The notes under the pieces: model-generated
Told to the model about the DNA's origin: nothing
Database searches by the model: none
What the model saw: only the letters and a program-made list of their open reading frames with translations
Origin: a virus
Length of the DNA stretch: 64,000 nucleotides
IMG/VR virus record: IMGVR_UViG_3300020125_000159
Span: 1-64,000 of that record
Direction: 5' to 3' (one strand)
In this document: positions 13,767 through 22,164 of the stretch, piece by piece
How the letters are laid out: every line of letters begins with the position of its first letter
Numbering within the stretch: the stretch's first letter is position 1
Program-made: the position numbers and the translations under genes

Positions 13767-14498
13767 TTGATCAGAGCTAGTCTCATACTCCTTTGTGCCC
13801 TGGTGTTTGCTCTAGGCGCGCTTGTGGGTCTCTCTGCGGTCGGTGCATGTATTGGTGACACATGTGGTGATTCAGAGGTCTTTGTTCATGATCCTAATGA
13901 GCCTCTCGTCTTTGGTCACACATTTTCCTATTGGTCAATTCAGTGGTATAAATGGGTGATGCCATTTCCACCATCTCAATCACCTGAGCTGGATCAGACA
14001 GGTAATGCGACACAGAATTCTCAACCAGGGGGCCCAGTCTATTATTTAGCTGGGGAGCATGGTGCATTGGCTCCTGATAGAAATATAACAATGCCCGCAT
14101 ACAAGCACGTTGTCTTCCCTGTTTTGAATACACTCGTGGCGTATTTTCCAGCACAAGATGGACCCTTCTCGTTCGTCAAGGAGACGGGGTTCGCCAAGCA
14201 AGCACAGATCGAATGGGGGCCAATATTTGATAAACCTGTTATTGTAGAGGCGTCGCTAGATGGTAGACCTCTAGGCATTGTCAGGGATGTCACGCCTGTA
14301 TTTGATCTCAAGATTCCCACAGAAAACGTCTTTCATGATGAATTGAAAGGTAGTGGCGATGCACGTGCTATAAGTGCTGGATATTGGGTCTTCCTTCTAT
14401 CAGGATTTAGCGCTGGAAATCATACCCTTGTTTTTTATGGACATTCAGATAATGGATATTTTGCTGGCGCGACATACCATATTCATGCCTATAAATAG
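13767..14498 (+). CDS. secreted protein of the FGxTxxxWxxxWYKWV family, 243 aa
   Basis: TTG-started protein with a clear signal peptide (IRASLILLCALVFALGALVG) and then VFGHTFSYWSIQWYKWV, GGPVYYLAGEHG, a Pro/aromatic core and a C-terminal GYWVFLLSGFSAGNHTLVFY beta segment. These mark an exported family, common in soil bacteria and thaumarchaea, with no known function. As virus cargo it may alter the host envelope or be a host-acquired gene. No late-promoter element precedes it. Confidence 0.7.
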   Translation: MIRASLILLCALVFALGALVGLSAVGACIGDTCGDSEVFVHDPNEPLVFGHTFSYWSIQWYKWVMPFPPSQSPELDQTGNATQNSQPGGPVYYLAGEHGALAPDRNITMPAYKHVVFPVLNTLVAYFPAQDGPFSFVKETGFAKQAQIEWGPIFDKPVIVEASLDGRPLGIVRDVTPVFDLKIPTENVFHDELKGSGDARAISAGYWVFLLSGFSAGNHTLVFYGHSDNGYFAGATYHIHAYK

Positions 14499-14781
14499 AT
14501 TTTAAAACTTCCAAGGTAGGCATTTGAGACCCACGAACTAAAGCGCAGGATTTTCGTCACCTATGGAAAACGCGCGTAATGTTAGTAATGTATATCGGAT
14601 TTATAAATACTACTAGTATCCCACTATAGCGCTAGGCTATATCTCGGGAATTTGCTGTTATTTATCCACCTCCTTCTATCTCCCCGTCTAACGAAATATA
14701 ACGGTGTTATAAATATAAGGTTTTCGTATAGATACCTTTAAGTTATATAAGTATATTAGATAGAGGTAACAAAGACGAATA
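14499..14781 (+). promoter_or_regulatory. intergenic region with promoter-like TACCTTTAAGTTATATAA
   Basis: About 280 bases without a convincing gene. It is AT-rich with several TATA-like strings. TACCTTTAAGTTATATAA at 14733-14750 almost repeats the segment at 7473-7490, suggesting a promoter class distinct from the late TTA(G/C)TTC element. Confidence 0.45.
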
Positions 14782-15510
14782 ATGCTCGACGAAAGTGTTC
14801 TAAAACTTACATTCGGGGTTGGAATTTCTTTCTATAATGATGTAAGGGGCTTGGAAAGATGTCTTAGATCGGTATACGGCAATATTGAGTATGTTCTTTG
14901 TGTTGATGGTAGGTACAGCTACAATAAAGATTTTGAGGGACCACTATCGACAGATGGTTCGCGTGAATACATACGTAGCATTGCACATGAGTTTAAGGGT
15001 CGTGGTATCTCATTAATTGACGCGCCAGATCTGACAGAAGCAAAGAAGAGACAGGTCTATGTTGATGCCACAAAGGATTATGGAATAGACGTTCTTCTAA
15101 TTCTTGACAGTGACGAATATGTTTTCTGCGCTGATTGGTGTGCTTTTCGCCATGAATGCTATCAAGCAATGGTTGTCCGCGATCATGGTTCATGGCAGAT
15201 CTACAACATACCTTTTCGTGAACCGATGAGTCGACCGCGTCTGTGGTTCCAACCATATAAAATTGAGGTGGGACCGTGCCATTATGATTTCACTCTTAAG
15301 GACGACGTAGAATGTAGAGAAATCAATCTAGGTGGAGATATAGTTCATGAAATTGGTAACATTGTGATTTCACATAAACACGACTTACGAACTGTAGAGA
15401 GTCAGTTCGCTCGTGAGAATTGGGAAAAACAGCAGGTAAGAGAAGAGGACATTCACAGAAACGAGTTGAGAGAAAAAATGAAAGCTGAACGTAAGGCTAG
15501 ACAGACATGA
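14782..15510 (+). CDS. GT2-like glycosyltransferase, 242 aa
   Basis: A GT-A fold is indicated by FGVGISFYNDVRGLERCLRS, YVLCVDGRYS, RQVYVDATKDYGID and the DxD-type LILDSDEYVF metal motif, followed by a His near the end (VISHKHDLR). It would transfer sugar from a nucleotide-sugar to a virion or host glycan. It overlaps the epimerase gene by ATGA, so the two probably work in one sugar pathway. Confidence 0.75.
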   Translation: MLDESVLKLTFGVGISFYNDVRGLERCLRSVYGNIEYVLCVDGRYSYNKDFEGPLSTDGSREYIRSIAHEFKGRGISLIDAPDLTEAKKRQVYVDATKDYGIDVLLILDSDEYVFCADWCAFRHECYQAMVVRDHGSWQIYNIPFREPMSRPRLWFQPYKIEVGPCHYDFTLKDDVECREINLGGDIVHEIGNIVISHKHDLRTVESQFARENWEKQQVREEDIHRNELREKMKAERKARQT

Positions 15511-16484
15511 ACTACCTCGTGACAGGTGGCTATGGTTTTATCGGCTCACATCTAGTCGAGAAGTTGATTGAGTCAGGCCATAACATAACAATCTTAGACA
15601 ATCTGAGCAATGGGCATTTAGAGAATCTTGCCAATATACACAACGAGACTTTCTATAGAACGACAGACGTACAAGACTGTGATAAGGTGGACTTTAGTTC
15701 TAGAGGAGAAAGAATAAAGTTCGACGGAATTTTTCATCTTGCTACTGCCCCACGATCCGCAAGTCTCACGAATCCTAAACAAGATATTGAGGTTAATTGT
15801 AAGGGCATGATCGCAGTTCTCGAGCTAGCAAGGAAACATGATGCTAAGGTCGTGTTTACAAGTAATAGTGGTATATACGGTCCTATGTCATATTATGATG
15901 ATATTGGTGTAAGTTTTCGGAATATAGGTATAAACGAATATGGACATAATGTGCCGACAACTCCTTATGATGCCGATAAACTAGTAGCCGAATATTATTG
16001 TAAGATATATCATAATGTCTATGGTGTCAGGTCCTGTGTCGTGCGATTCGCTACTGTGTATGGCGAACGTCAGACAGTGAATGAAGTATTGAACTGGCGC
16101 CCACTGGTTGCAACGTTTGTTAAGAATGTAGTGAACAATGAGGAAGTAGTGGTTAATGGTGATGGCGAACAAACCAGGGATTTAATCTATGTTAAAGATG
16201 CAGTTCAGGGAGTCATAAAGGCAATGGACAGTAATATCAATGATGCCGATATATTTTTACTGTCTACAAACACTGAGACTTCTGTTAATACTATTCTGAA
16301 GACTGTAGAAGCAATTGCTAAAAATAATGCTAAGATGATAAAATTCACAGAACCATTGAAAGGGGATATCAAAAGAATGAGGTATGACTATTCTAAGGCT
16401 AATAAAGTATTAGGATTCGAGCCACAATATAGTTTACAACAAGGGATTAGAGAAATGGTTAAACAGTTGCTGGTACAAACTTAA
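15507..16484 (+). CDS. NAD-dependent sugar epimerase/dehydratase (extended SDR), 325 aa
   Basis: GGYGFIGSHLVEKLIESG is the GxxGxxG Rossmann loop; ILDNLSNG follows; SNSGIYGP and YDADKLVAEYY give the Ser/Tyr-x3-Lys catalytic set; TRDLIYVKDAV is the typical C-terminal substrate-domain motif. It is GalE/UDP-glucuronate-4-epimerase-like. It supplies or converts a nucleotide sugar, presumably for the adjacent glycosyltransferases. The 3' end overlaps the opposing gene by 26 bases. Confidence 0.85.
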   Translation: MNYLVTGGYGFIGSHLVEKLIESGHNITILDNLSNGHLENLANIHNETFYRTTDVQDCDKVDFSSRGERIKFDGIFHLATAPRSASLTNPKQDIEVNCKGMIAVLELARKHDAKVVFTSNSGIYGPMSYYDDIGVSFRNIGINEYGHNVPTTPYDADKLVAEYYCKIYHNVYGVRSCVVRFATVYGERQTVNEVLNWRPLVATFVKNVVNNEEVVVNGDGEQTRDLIYVKDAVQGVIKAMDSNINDADIFLLSTNTETSVNTILKTVEAIAKNNAKMIKFTEPLKGDIKRMRYDYSKANKVLGFEPQYSLQQGIREMVKQLLVQT

Positions 16485-17337
16485 CGTAGGGATCTTTCGT
16501 TCCTACTACTAGCGGTATGTTAGGCCCATTATCTGATATTTTCATGTGCCAGAAGAAGGCAGAAAAATCACACCAGATTGGTATTCCTAACTCATGCATT
16601 TCATTACTCATTACGACATCATTGTTCATTCCTTCATGGGGTGGTAGCCCCATAATTTTATCATCAAGACTGAATGATAACTTCTCAGCAACATCTCTTC
16701 TTAGGATTGGGAACGGCTCACCCATAAATCGAACTGGTACTGGCTGTTGTTGTGACATTACTCGTTCGTATTCTTTTGAGCCAACTAGCATAGACCTGAA
16801 TATGTAGGGCCTTCTATTTCCAGTTGGTTGCATTGACACATTAAGAAAGTCTCTCTTTTCAGTATTGTCGTAATTTGCTACACCACAAACAAAACCATAA
16901 TCCTTCTCCTCGATATGTCTAAGTAATTTGTTTATGCTCTCGCTATTTACTACAAGGTCGTCACATAAAATTGCTAGGTGTGTGTATTCTTTATATTGCT
17001 CCAAGAATGCTTTGCGCATTAATCTGTTTGTCTGATGGATGGGATACCAATAATATATTAATTTGTCAAACCTAGTGAGATATCTATCTACTGCTTCATC
17101 AAACTGCTTCAGATCATGTGCTTTTTTGATTATCACAAGTAGTTTCACATGACTAGGTATTGTGATAGATGATGTATAACTTGCTGTCTTTTCAACTATA
17201 AGTAACTTCACATTGCCTTTAATATTACCGTCAAAGATTACCTGATCACCTGGACTTATCTGACTATGTGAACCATCGGAAATGCTTACTGTATAGACTT
17301 TGCCATCTATATCCATTTCTTCGAAAAATTTTATCAT
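16459..17337 (-). CDS. glycosyltransferase-like protein, 292 aa (paralogue 1)
   Basis: After ~65 extra N-terminal residues comes VKLLVIIKKAHDLKQFD, then YTHLAILCDDLVVN (acidic pair in a DxD position), GFVCGVANYDN, MGEPFPILRRDVAEKLSF and IPIWCDFSAFFWHMK. These fit a GT-A-type glycosyltransferase fold: metal-binding acidic pair, acceptor loop, late His. It is closely related to the next gene and more distantly to 20086-20745. Donor and acceptor are unknown; virion or host-surface glycosylation is likely. Confidence 0.65.
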   Translation of the reverse strand: MIKFFEEMDIDGKVYTVSISDGSHSQISPGDQVIFDGNIKGNVKLLIVEKTASYTSSITIPSHVKLLVIIKKAHDLKQFDEAVDRYLTRFDKLIYYWYPIHQTNRLMRKAFLEQYKEYTHLAILCDDLVVNSESINKLLRHIEEKDYGFVCGVANYDNTEKRDFLNVSMQPTGNRRPYIFRSMLVGSKEYERVMSQQQPVPVRFMGEPFPILRRDVAEKLSFSLDDKIMGLPPHEGMNNDVVMSNEMHELGIPIWCDFSAFFWHMKISDNGPNIPLVVGTKDPYVKFVPATV

Positions 17338-18017
17338 GTTGCTGGCACAAACTTAGTAAACGGCGGACGAGTGCCTACAACCAAAGGAATAGGATGGGCC
17401 TCTGACGTCTTCATATGGTAGAAGAAGGCCGAAAAGTCACAATAGATTGGTATATGTAAATCATAAGCTTCGGTGGACATTACCACGTCGTTGCAACAAC
17501 CCCAGGACGGATCAGAATATCCATTCATTCTATCATCAAGATCAAATGAAAAGCGCTCAGCAACATCCCGTCTTATTATTGGGAACGGTTCCCCCATATG
17601 AAGTATTTCGATAGGTTGAGGTTGAGACAAACACCATTTATGTTGTTCAGATCCAACTTCCACCCAGATATACATGTAGTTTCTTTTTCTACCAGTAGGA
17701 TATAGGGATACATTCAACATGTTTTTCCTTTCAGGCGTGTTGTCTACATTAGCAACACCACAAACAAAGCCATATCCATTCTCTGTGTGTTTTAATATTT
17801 TATTCACACTTTCTTCATTAACAATCAAGTCGTCGCAGAGTATAGCTAAGTGGGTATACTCCTTACTGAGCATGAATGCCTGACGTAATAAGGGCCTAGT
17901 TTGGTATATTGGATACCAGTAAAAGAATATCTTATCATATTTGTATAACACATCATCGACGGCTTTATCAAAGGCGGGTAGGTCGTGTGCCTTTAAAATC
18001 GCGACTAATAATCTCAA
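17334..18017 (-). CDS. glycosyltransferase-like protein, 227 aa (paralogue 2)
   Basis: Core sequence parallels the neighbouring gene: AILKAHDLPAFD, YTHLAILCDDLIVN, GFVCGVANVDN, MGEPFPIIRRDVAE and IPIYCDFSAFFYHMK, and both end with KFVPAT. It lacks the extra N-terminal domain. Overlaps the downstream paralogue by 4 bases, so a recent tandem duplication is likely. Divergent from the fibre gene at 18055. Confidence 0.65.
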   Translation of the reverse strand: MRLLVAILKAHDLPAFDKAVDDVLYKYDKIFFYWYPIYQTRPLLRQAFMLSKEYTHLAILCDDLIVNEESVNKILKHTENGYGFVCGVANVDNTPERKNMLNVSLYPTGRKRNYMYIWVEVGSEQHKWCLSQPQPIEILHMGEPFPIIRRDVAERFSFDLDDRMNGYSDPSWGCCNDVVMSTEAYDLHIPIYCDFSAFFYHMKTSEAHPIPLVVGTRPPFTKFVPAT

Positions 18018-18054
18018 ATTACTCTTTTTTATGCTAAGTAGATACTAAATAGGT

Positions 18055-19005
18055 ATGAGTATAGTAGCTAGTCCTACCCAACAGGGAACAGGGACGGGTG
18101 CACCTCCAGCACATCTACAGACAAATATCTTAAATGGTGGTGTAAGGATTGCCAGTTCGACTAATCCAGGAGTACAAAATGCTGTATACGTTATCACTGG
18201 TGGTCCTATAACGTCGAATGTTAATCTAGGTTTGCCAGCATTATCATCGGATGACACTATCGCAACACTTAATTCAAATAATGTGTGGACTTCACCACAT
18301 ACTTTTACTCAGGGACTAACAGCACAGGGGCCTATCAATGCAGCTTCAATAAATTCAACAGGTTCAATCAGTACTGCTAGTCTATTAGCGGGTTCGGTAA
18401 CTGCAAATGGTCCTATGAGTACAACTGGAGACTTTAATGCTGCTAATCTTGTCACCCCAGGCTCTCTACAGGTAGGTACAGCAGCTACTATAACAGGAGC
18501 AATAAACGCAGCAGGGACTACAAATCTAGGAACCACGATAGTTACAGGTAATCATACAGTTACTGGAACTACGAATCTGGGAACTACAAATACAGGCGCA
18601 CATACAGTTACAGGTGCACATACAGTTAATGGTAGTGCACAGATAAATGGGTCACATATTGTTTCAGGCACCTTTAACAATAGTGGTAATGGTTTCTATA
18701 TTATCTCAGGGAAGGTAACTCATAATCCCTCCACTATAACCTATAGTAGTGGGGGCAGTAACCACCTTACTCTAACTAATGATATTCTTGGAACGGATAC
18801 TGGTGTTTATGGAATCAACACTGGAGCAAGTCATGGTCTTGTAATTGCTACTACTCCATCCCAAATCTTAGGAATATTTAATCGTACCGCTACTCAGCAG
18901 GCAAGTTCGGGGAATGTTACAGCTCCAGCTACTTATACGACTGGCGTACAAAGTATGATAAATCAAATGTATACCGCTTTACGAAACTTTGGACTCCTTG
19001 CTTAA
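18055..19005 (+). CDS. tail-fibre-like repeat protein, 316 aa
   Basis: The middle has short repeats such as TGNHTVTGTTNLGTT and TGAHTVTGAHTVNG, typical of trimeric beta-prism/beta-helical fibre shafts. The N-terminus (QTNILNGGVRIASS) resembles attachment domains and the C-terminus (QMYTALRNFGLLA) resembles the terminal helix seen in many phage tail-fibre proteins. First + strand structural gene of the left fibre arm. Confidence 0.65.
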   Translation: MSIVASPTQQGTGTGAPPAHLQTNILNGGVRIASSTNPGVQNAVYVITGGPITSNVNLGLPALSSDDTIATLNSNNVWTSPHTFTQGLTAQGPINAASINSTGSISTASLLAGSVTANGPMSTTGDFNAANLVTPGSLQVGTAATITGAINAAGTTNLGTTIVTGNHTVTGTTNLGTTNTGAHTVTGAHTVNGSAQINGSHIVSGTFNNSGNGFYIISGKVTHNPSTITYSSGGSNHLTLTNDILGTDTGVYGINTGASHGLVIATTPSQILGIFNRTATQQASSGNVTAPATYTTGVQSMINQMYTALRNFGLLA

Positions 19006-19006
19006 A

Positions 19007-19333
19007 TTATTTATCTGGTAAATCTTCTATATTAATCTCTACAAATCGCCGTCTCTGACTGCCTTCTCTATGAAAAACGAATACTGGCTCCCTGTTTTCA
19101 TCCTTGCATTTACCACATAGATAAGCTATGGCACTACCGTCATGGTGTGCTGGTTTGTTTAGTGCACGTTTATGAGATATTGGTACTCTATAAATTCTGT
19201 CAGATACCCAGAGAAAGTCAAAACACGCGGAACAATGTAGAGCGCCTGGGTCAATCTGTGTGAGTCCTACTTCACGAGCCAATCTTTCTAATTCCGTATA
19301 AACCGCCATACTTCCGTAGCCATTATAACTCAT
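19007..19333 (-). CDS. zinc-binding protein, 108 aa
   Basis: Two Cys pairs (LHCSACFDF and YLCGKCKDEN) about 45 residues apart with intervening His indicate a zinc-binding domain, HNH-like in spacing but lacking a clear HNH catalytic His. It is the only - strand gene between two + strand virion genes and has no late element. Function is unknown. Confidence 0.55.
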   Translation of the reverse strand: MSYNGYGSMAVYTELERLAREVGLTQIDPGALHCSACFDFLWVSDRIYRVPISHKRALNKPAHHDGSAIAYLCGKCKDENREPVFVFHREGSQRRRFVEINIEDLPDK

Positions 19334-19338
19334 ACCTT

Positions 19339-19350
19339 TTAGTTCTCTAC
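19339..19350 (+). promoter_or_regulatory. late element TTAGTTCTCTAC
   Basis: 38 bases before the ATG at 19377; matches the TTA(G/C)TTCyy consensus. Confidence 0.6.
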
Positions 19351-19376
19351 TTACAATATAAAAGATACTAACATGT

Positions 19377-19553
19377 ATGTCGTCTGAAGTCGAAAGATTA
19401 GAACGCGAAAATCAGATACTAAGGAACGCATTGTCTGAATTAGAAGCAGAAAAAGCCACACTAGCACATACATTTCTAGGCTCTTCACTCCGAATTAGAA
19501 TGTTGTTACAGCCAACAACGGGACAGGAAAACAATGCCAATCCTGCCCAGTGA
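19377..19553 (+). CDS. coiled-coil microprotein, 58 aa
   Basis: Starts MSSEVERLERENQILRNAL, a leucine-zipper-like heptad helix, then a short tail. It overlaps the decoration-domain gene by 20 bases and shares its promoter, so it may be a partner or chaperone of that virion protein (inference). Confidence 0.55.
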   Translation: MSSEVERLERENQILRNALSELEAEKATLAHTFLGSSLRIRMLLQPTTGQENNANPAQ

Positions 19554-20049
19554 CGTTCTATACTATCTGAGTGGAGGAATAAGCAATACAGACCCTAATC
19601 TGTCGTTAGGGGGTGCAATAAGCTCAACACAATTCACAGATGATATGATGCACAATATGTTCGCAGATGTTACAGGAACTGAGACGACGACAGGAAGTAC
19701 GAAATATCGCTGTATCTATATTAAAAATAATCATGCAACGTTGACAATGGGGGCTGTAAGCTTCTTTATTAATACCGAGGCTTCTTCTCCAGACAACACA
19801 ATTAGGATAGGAGTAGGAACCTCTGCACTCAATGGGGTCGAACAGACAATAGCAGACGAGAACACTGCGCCTATAGGTGTGGCGTTTAGCGCCCCGACAA
19901 CTGCTGGCACTGGCCTTAGTATTCCCAACATTCCAGCTAACGAAACATTTGCGTTGTGGTTCCAGAGAATAGTAAATCCTTCAGTGAGTCGTGACTACTT
20001 TGGTAATACGTTTGTGTGGGAGATAAACTTTCAGTCTAGTTCGGTTTAG
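19534..20049 (+). CDS. YLSGG-type virion decoration protein, 171 aa (copy A)
   Basis: Features DVLYYLSGGISNTDPNLSLG, YRCIYIKNN, GVGTSALNGVEQTIADENTA and FALWFQRIVNP. The same order occurs at 57815-58327 and in the N-terminal 190 residues of 42319-43782. I have seen this all-beta module as a stand-alone protein in phage structural regions; a decoration or fibre role is likely. It follows a coiled-coil microgene under a late element. Confidence 0.6.
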   Translation: MPILPSDVLYYLSGGISNTDPNLSLGGAISSTQFTDDMMHNMFADVTGTETTTGSTKYRCIYIKNNHATLTMGAVSFFINTEASSPDNTIRIGVGTSALNGVEQTIADENTAPIGVAFSAPTTAGTGLSIPNIPANETFALWFQRIVNPSVSRDYFGNTFVWEINFQSSSV

Positions 20050-20085
20050 GTAAACTTTTTATGTTATGTATATGGAGTTACCCAT

Positions 20086-20745
20086 ATGTGGGGTAAGAAA
20101 AATAAAGAGGTCAATCCTCTGATTTGTTCAGCTAGCCCTCGTGACATCCCAGAATTCCTTGAAGCCGCTGCAAAACTACCTGCAGATAAACTCTTTGCGA
20201 AATACCATACCGAAAGAGAAGCATATCGTTTACTACGCAAATACTTCCTAGGCGCTAAGCAGTATACACATATGGTACTACTTAGCGATGACCTAATTGT
20301 CACCCCAAAAGAGTATGAAATGCTTTTGAATGATGTTAAGGAGTTTGACTATCCAGTAATCGCAGGCACATGCAATATACAATATGACACGCCTAACGAT
20401 TACGTTACTGGTAAAACCATACGTTATGGTAGATTTGTGGACTTATACAAAAAGGAAGAGTTATTCAAAGGCGATCCTATCAAGTTCTGTGAGTTTGACG
20501 GCTTTGCGCTTACATTCATAAGGAGAGATATTGTAAAGAAGATAGAATTTCATTCCAAGATGTATACTAGCACTGCATTCGATTATGCTTTTGCGCAAGA
20601 GTGTTTAGATCGAGGTATACCCCAACGCGTCGATACTCGTGTCAAGATGCTTCATTTGGCATGCAGGAAGGGCGCAGCCAAACAGGAAAATTGGGGCGTC
20701 GGCATCAAGCCGCCGACAATGATATTTGAGCGATACAATCCTTAA
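20086..20745 (+). CDS. glycosyltransferase-like protein, 219 aa (paralogue 3)
   Basis: Shares the core of the 16459/17334 pair: YTHMVLLSDDLIVTPKEYE, YPVIAGTCNIQYD, a GFALTFIRRDIV segment, and FDYAFAQECLDRGIPQRVDT followed by VKMLHL. GT-A-type metal pair (SDDL) and terminal His are present. It lies among virion genes, so it probably glycosylates a capsid/tail protein or the cell surface. More divergent than the other two. Confidence 0.65.
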   Translation: MWGKKNKEVNPLICSASPRDIPEFLEAAAKLPADKLFAKYHTEREAYRLLRKYFLGAKQYTHMVLLSDDLIVTPKEYEMLLNDVKEFDYPVIAGTCNIQYDTPNDYVTGKTIRYGRFVDLYKKEELFKGDPIKFCEFDGFALTFIRRDIVKKIEFHSKMYTSTAFDYAFAQECLDRGIPQRVDTRVKMLHLACRKGAAKQENWGVGIKPPTMIFERYNP

Positions 20746-20751
20746 CGTAAT

Positions 20752-20760
20752 TTAGTTCTC
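20752..20760 (+). promoter_or_regulatory. late element TTAGTTCTC
   Basis: 42 bases before the TTG at 20794. Confidence 0.65.
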
Positions 20761-20793
20761 TATTTCCATAGTTCACTTTCATTATCGTATAAT

Positions 20794-21453
20794 TTGACAT
20801 TCAGAGAACATACTATAGCAAGTGACGATTTAGCAGTTAAGGTCAAACGATATAACCCAGACAGTATTGGAAACAAAATCGGAAGATGGTGGGACGGTGT
20901 TAAGCATAAAACAGATCATGAACAACATTTCTTTCCAGAACCTAACTTTTCAGAGCATGTACGAGGTTGTGGATTTCTTACCGCAGAATGCAGGCGATGG
21001 GATGAAGAACTTGATGACTATACCGACTGGTTCTATCTGGCTAAAAATAAACACAATCTTTTAACACAGAATGGTAGAGACTATTTCCATGTTCAGTGTT
21101 ATGGAATAGCAGCTTCAATCTCAGCACAGACTGGAACAAACGGTATGAATTGGATAGGATTAACTAGTTCTACAAGCGCTCCACTTACAACTGATACTAT
21201 CTTAGTAGGCGAAATCACTACGAGCGGTCTTACACGAACGTTAGGAACTGTGGCTCACACGCTTTCTGCGACTACAACCACTGTGAGTAATACTTTCACC
21301 GCTACTGGTACGTTAACCAATGTTCAAGCATCCGCCCTCTTCAATTCTAACTCAGGAGGAGCTAACATTATATCACATGAAGCAACCTTTACGCCTACGA
21401 CGCTTAATAATAATGACCAGCTCGCGATTACGTGGACACTTACATTAAGTTAA
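20794..21453 (+). CDS. virion structural protein, probably tail fibre/baseplate, 219 aa
   Basis: The charged N-terminal ~90 residues lead to NLLTQNGRDYFHVQCYG, NWIGLTSSTSAPLTTDT and VGEITTSGLTRTLGTVAHTL, then a beta-rich end. This arrangement is a common phage fibre-associated fold; the - strand product at 46034 has a similar order of motifs. TTG start fixed by the late element 42 bases upstream. Confidence 0.55.
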   Translation: MTFREHTIASDDLAVKVKRYNPDSIGNKIGRWWDGVKHKTDHEQHFFPEPNFSEHVRGCGFLTAECRRWDEELDDYTDWFYLAKNKHNLLTQNGRDYFHVQCYGIAASISAQTGTNGMNWIGLTSSTSAPLTTDTILVGEITTSGLTRTLGTVAHTLSATTTTVSNTFTATGTLTNVQASALFNSNSGGANIISHEATFTPTTLNNNDQLAITWTLTLS

Positions 21454-21470
21454 GCCTTAACTGATAACCT

Positions 21471-21488
21471 TAGGCTAACAATAGCCTA
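21471..21488 (+). terminator. hairpin TAGGCTA-ACAA-TAGCCTA
   Basis: Perfect 7-bp stem with a 4-base loop directly after the 20794-21453 gene, followed by ATTTATT. Its placement before a gene lacking the late element suggests it ends the upstream transcript. Archaeal termination usually needs T-runs, so this is tentative. Confidence 0.45.
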
Positions 21489-21517
21489 TTTATTAGAGGC
21501 CGACTTTCCTCTTATTT

Positions 21518-22120
21518 ATGAAAGAACGTTGGTCAACAAAAAAATATTTTATCAATCCTCAACATTATATTAATTTAAAATGCGTTAAATGTGAGAAGCA
21601 ATTTACTAGGAAGAAGGGATATCATGAAATGTGTATTAGCAGAAGCAAAGGAAGAGGTCCATTCTGTTCTCCCAAATGTGCGTTAACTGGTAGAGTAGTT
21701 TCTGATACTGAAAGACAAAAGATTTCCGAATCTCAGAAATATATATCATTTCAAAATAGAGGTAGAAAAGGTCATCCAGTATCTCAGGAGACGAGAGATA
21801 AAATCAGGATGTCGAAGATAGGAATATCAAGTAAGACTGATTGGAATATAATCGCAACTGACGCAAGAAATCGTGGAGTATCTAAATATGTAGTAATGAG
21901 AGCGCCAATTCCAGATTATATTTTTGTTCAGAATGGTAGACTGGTTGCTGTAGAAATAGAAAAAGAGCAATGGGAAACTGGTATCAGATCAAAAATGAAT
22001 GAGTATGAGGGATATCATAGCAAATGGGATAAAGTTATTATTGTTTGGTACACTCCTGACAATATCAAAAGAAAAGAATGGACTTCACATAATGGTAGTT
22101 GGAATCTAGTTACCTCCTAG
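21518..22120 (+). CDS. free-standing homing-endonuclease-like protein (zinc finger, NUMOD3-like, PD-(D/E)XK-like), 200 aa
   Basis: An N-terminal four-Cys module (KCVKCEKQF ... FCSPKCALTG) precedes two NUMOD3-like helices (VSDTERQKISESQK; KGHPVSQETRDKIRMSKIG). A C-terminal domain with PDYIFVQNGRLVAVEIEKEQ has the PD ... ExE/K order of restriction-fold nucleases. This combination is typical of intron-type or free-standing homing endonucleases. It sits between two virion genes, downstream of a hairpin and without the late element, so it is probably an invader with its own promoter. Confidence 0.7.
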   Translation: MKERWSTKKYFINPQHYINLKCVKCEKQFTRKKGYHEMCISRSKGRGPFCSPKCALTGRVVSDTERQKISESQKYISFQNRGRKGHPVSQETRDKIRMSKIGISSKTDWNIIATDARNRGVSKYVVMRAPIPDYIFVQNGRLVAVEIEKEQWETGIRSKMNEYEGYHSKWDKVIIVWYTPDNIKRKEWTSHNGSWNLVTS

Positions 22121-22124
22121 ACGG

Positions 22125-22140
22125 TTAGTTCTCTCTTTTC
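22125..22140 (+). promoter_or_regulatory. late element TTAGTTCTCTCTTTTC
   Basis: 40 bases before the TTG at 22165; one of three almost identical copies in front of large fibre-arm genes (others at 24298 and 27537). Confidence 0.7.
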
Positions 22141-22164
22141 TTTTTCATTTAATTTATTTCATTA

